From Alphaproteobacteria bacterium (GTDB taxonomy: Bacteria > Pseudomonadota > Alphaproteobacteria > UBA8366 > Aestuariispiraceae), in the NCBI GenBank assembly GCA_030065235.1, contig JASJDC010000015.1:1-64000 (forward strand): DNA of 64,000 nt, written 5' to 3'. Shown one piece after another: positions 61,822-64,000 of this stretch. The translations under genes and the position numbers were made by a program. Below the pieces are notes generated by a model. It saw nothing but the letters and a program-made list of their open reading frames with translations. It made no database searches and was not told the DNA's origin. Positions within the stretch are counted from its first letter, which is position 1; each line of letters starts with the position of its first letter.

Positions 61822-62621
61822 TGACCGATACTGAGAAACCGATGCCCGATCCGCTCCGCGGCGGATCTTCGCAGGGGCCGCCCGATCCGGCCCCGCCCAA
61901 AACCGCCGTCGCTGACCCTGTCGAGACGCCCGCCCCGAAAATCGAGGCGGGCGTTTTTCATGAACCGGGCGAGGCCAACACGGCGCAAGCCGATCGGGCG
62001 ATTGTCGACCCCGCGCCAGAACCAGACGCGGAGGCGGCGCAGCCGACTCTGCGACCGCCGGGTTCGGATGCGGGCGAAGAGGCCTGGACCGCTTTCTACC
62101 AGGCGCTCGGCGCGCCCAAGTCCGTGACGGGCTACAGCACGCCGAAGGGCATGGACTCAGAGGCGGCGAGGCTGGCGAAGCAGGCCGCCCACAAGGCGGG
62201 TCTCTCGAACCGTCAGTTCGACGCCATGATGGCGGCGAACGAAGAGGCCTTGGCGGCGCTGCGCCAGGAAGGCGAGGCGCGTCATCGCGAAGAGTATGAC
62301 GCGATGAAGACGCGTTACGGCGCGCGTTTCGAAGGCGTGCGCCGGGACGCAGAGCGTGGGCGCGGGGTCTTCGACCCATCGACCCAGGCGCTGATCGATA
62401 CGCTGGGCCTGTTTCAGCATGCCGGCTTCGTCGAGGGGCTGGCGCGGCTGGGCGGCGCCCGAATGGAGGATTCGGCGCATGCCGGTCGGACAGGATCGCT
62501 GCATGGCAATCCCTACGATCAGGCCAATCCCAACCTGACGGAACAGGCGCGTCTTGAACGAGACGAGCCGGAGACGGCCCGCCACCTCGCGGCGGCGGCG
62601 GGCGTGAAACCTACGCTGTAG
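61821..62621 (+). CDS. Scaffolding protein
   Basis: 266 residues from ATG 61821. The N-terminal 90 residues are Pro/Ala/Glu-rich; the rest is helical (AARLAKQAAHKAGLSNRQFDAMMAANEEALAALR). Size, acidity and position between portal and capsid match podoviral scaffold proteins, which guide capsid assembly and then leave. Confidence 0.75.
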   Translation: MTDTEKPMPDPLRGGSSQGPPDPAPPKTAVADPVETPAPKIEAGVFHEPGEANTAQADRAIVDPAPEPDAEAAQPTLRPPGSDAGEEAWTAFYQALGAPKSVTGYSTPKGMDSEAARLAKQAAHKAGLSNRQFDAMMAANEEALAALRQEGEARHREEYDAMKTRYGARFEGVRRDAERGRGVFDPSTQALIDTLGLFQHAGFVEGLARLGGARMEDSAHAGRTGSLHGNPYDQANPNLTEQARLERDEPETARHLAAAAGVKPTL

Positions 62622-62663
62622 CGGGCCGCAATTCACACATACACGCATTAGAGGAGAAAACAC

Positions 62664-63683
62664 ATGGCCACAGTACAACTGTCGGACATTCAGAACCGTC
62701 GAAAGATGGCGGCCTACACAACCGAACTCAGCACCAAGAACTCGGCTCTGTTCGAGTCGCGGGTCTTCATGCAGGACCAGAAGCTGTCCGGTATGTTCTC
62801 GGAAGGCGGTCTGATTCAGGACATCCCGTCATGGGATGATCTGGGCGACACCGACGCCAACACGTCGAGCGACGATCCGGATTCGCACGCGACGCCGGAG
62901 AAGGTCACCTCGAAAAAGCACCGGGCGACCATCCTGCATCGGAACAAGGGATATTCGGCGATGGATCTGGCCGCCGTGGTGGCTGGGGAGGACCCGATCA
63001 AGTCGGTCGTCGAATACCGGATCGGCCCCTATTGGAAGCGGCATTTCAACGCCACGGCGATCTCGATCGCGCGCGGTTTGTTGGCGGATAATATCGCCAA
63101 TGACGGCGGCGATATGCTGGTTGAGGCGGCGCAGGTCAGCGACGGCTCGGTCACGACCGCCAGCCGCTTCTCGAACGAGCTGATCATCGACGCTGCCCAC
63201 ACGATGGGCGATGCGGCCGAGGAGTTGGGCGCCATCGCGGTCCATTCCTCGATCCGCGCGCGGATGCTGAAAGAGGACGATATCGAGTTCAAGGCGGACT
63301 CGGCCGGCGCCATGACGATTGAGCTCTACAAAGGCCTGCGCGTCATCGTCTCCGACACGCTGCCGGCGGAGCAACAGTCGAACAACCCGATCGTCTACAC
63401 CTCGATCCTGTTCGGCGCCGGGTTCTTCCATTTCGGCGACGTGACCATGCAGCAGAAAGAGCCGGTCGGCTATGAGCGCGACGAAAGCGCCGGCCAAGGC
63501 GGCGGCATGGAGGAAATCTGGTCCCGCCGGTCTTTCTGGATGCATCCGGACGGCTTTGACTACACCGACGCCAATAACGCCGGACCGACGCCGACCAACG
63601 CTGAACTGGCGCTTGCCGGAAACTGGGACCGCGTGTTCCAGCGGAAGAACTGCAAGATCGCCTTTCTGAAGTCGCACGCGTAA
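62664..63683 (+). CDS. Major capsid protein
   Basis: 339 residues; GAGGAG precedes ATG. Features typical of podoviral coat proteins: an early QNRRKMAAYTTELSTKNSALF, a core around YWKRHFNATAISIARGLLADN and VHSSIRARMLKEDDI, and a late GAGFFHFGDVT. HK97-fold by inference. Immediately after scaffold. Confidence 0.87.
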   Translation: MATVQLSDIQNRRKMAAYTTELSTKNSALFESRVFMQDQKLSGMFSEGGLIQDIPSWDDLGDTDANTSSDDPDSHATPEKVTSKKHRATILHRNKGYSAMDLAAVVAGEDPIKSVVEYRIGPYWKRHFNATAISIARGLLADNIANDGGDMLVEAAQVSDGSVTTASRFSNELIIDAAHTMGDAAEELGAIAVHSSIRARMLKEDDIEFKADSAGAMTIELYKGLRVIVSDTLPAEQQSNNPIVYTSILFGAGFFHFGDVTMQQKEPVGYERDESAGQGGGMEEIWSRRSFWMHPDGFDYTDANNAGPTPTNAELALAGNWDRVFQRKNCKIAFLKSHA

Positions 63684-63705
63684 GCGGCGCGACTTCGGAG
63701 CGGGG

Positions 63706-63754
63706 CCGCCCGGGCGCGGCGCGGGTTTGAGGGTTTCCCGCAGCCCCCGGGCGG
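63706..63754 (+). terminator. Compound hairpin after the capsid gene
   Basis: CCGCCCGGG (63706-63714) pairs with CCCGGGCGG (63746-63754), with an inner GCGGG/CCCGC stem. No T run follows. It may limit read-through or stabilise capsid mRNA. Confidence 0.45.
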
Positions 63755-63792
63755 TCCTACGTCTCTCCAACATCAGTCACAAGGAAACCGTG

Positions 63793-63999
63793 ATGAGCAC
63801 TGAAAGCAAAGCCGGGAAACCGGCGCGCAAGCCAGTTGGCAAGTCCGCCGGCAAGAACGACGGTCCGGCGATCCGAACGCCCAGCCTGCAAGACATCGTC
63901 AATCAGACCAGCGCACAGCGCGTCGCCGATGCAACGCAACGGGTGCGCCTAAGCAAGGCTGTCGTGGCCGGCGCCGCCGAAGAATTGAAGAAGCTCTAA
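63793..63999 (+). CDS. Small basic phage protein
   Basis: 68 residues; AAGGAAACC before ATG 63793. Lys/Ala/Gly-rich N-terminus (SKAGKPARKPVGKSAGK) and a helical C-terminus (RVADATQRVRLSKAVVAGAA). Unknown; probably a minor virion or DNA-binding protein. Complete, ending at the right edge. Confidence 0.6.
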   Translation: MSTESKAGKPARKPVGKSAGKNDGPAIRTPSLQDIVNQTSAQRVADATQRVRLSKAVVAGAAEELKKL

Positions 64000-64000
64000 A

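Larger units (their letters stand above)
53642..64000. mobile_element. Prophage, left part (continues past window)
   Basis: A CI-like repressor diverges from a rightward block with small and large terminase, two cargo-like genes, a T7-type portal, a Bbp19-like peptide, scaffold and major capsid protein in morphogenetic order, so a podovirus-type particle. The left boundary may extend to 52077. No integrase, excisionase, replication or lysis genes are in view, and no attachment-site repeat or tRNA was found. Confidence 0.85.

Noticed and set aside
59867-61900. 677-codon open frame antisense to the portal gene
   Set aside because: Composition is Arg/Gly/Pro-rich shadow sequence and it crosses three real genes on the other strand.

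Overview
The window comes from a GC-rich chromosome with densely packed, often overlapping genes. Gene content (CpaA-F/Tad pilus genes in Caulobacter order, a HupR-type activator, TcuAB, a FeeM/LuxI-fold acyltransferase) suggests an alphaproteobacterium; I cannot name the genus.

Layout. 1-4.3 kb: an AbrB-family membrane protein (running off the left edge) diverges from a GntR/FCD regulator followed by tcuA-tcuB for tricarballylate-type acid oxidation. 4.8-6.6 kb: a FeeM-like N-acyltransferase and a fatty-acid desaturase form a pair. 6.7-10.3 kb: an SLC13/RCK permease, a LysR regulator and a divergent SnoaL-like secreted protein. 10.5-12.2 kb: a HupR-like sigma54 activator and a zinc-ribbon peptide. 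12.2-14.7 kb: a translationally coupled pair of unknown function, one member carrying pentapeptide repeats and six 42-residue TPRs.

14.7-30.5 kb is the centrepiece: a complete group 2a (cyanobacterial/Huc-like) uptake [NiFe]-hydrogenase locus. It has a perfect -24/-12 sigma54 promoter with a nested 48-bp palindrome upstream, hupS-hupL, two paralogous small proteins with a HiPIP-like four-cysteine motif, the maturation protease, a 100-aa unknown, a TPR protein, two very small membrane proteins, a NifU-Rieske fusion, an NHL-repeat protein, and the maturation genes hypF-hypC-SIS-hypD-hypE-nickel transporter-hypA-hypB. The genes suggest an H2-oxidising enzyme with its own iron-sulfur relay toward the quinone pool, in the manner of hydrogenases that scavenge trace H2. 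HypA lacks its zinc-finger loop and HypB carries 27 histidines in 46 residues.

31.4-44 kb: a complete Flp/Tad pilus locus (flp, cpaA-F, tadB-E, a second pseudopilin, tadG). 44-52 kb: two SPOR-domain proteins, a PH-like membrane protein, an RND efflux permease and adaptor, and ubiX. 52-64 kb: part of a prophage, with a CI-like repressor, candidate operators, a strong promoter placed directly before a strong terminator (resembling lambda pR'-tR'), then terminase, two cargo-like genes, a T7-type portal, scaffold and capsid genes. The prophage runs off the right edge; no integrase, replication genes, tRNA or attachment site were seen.
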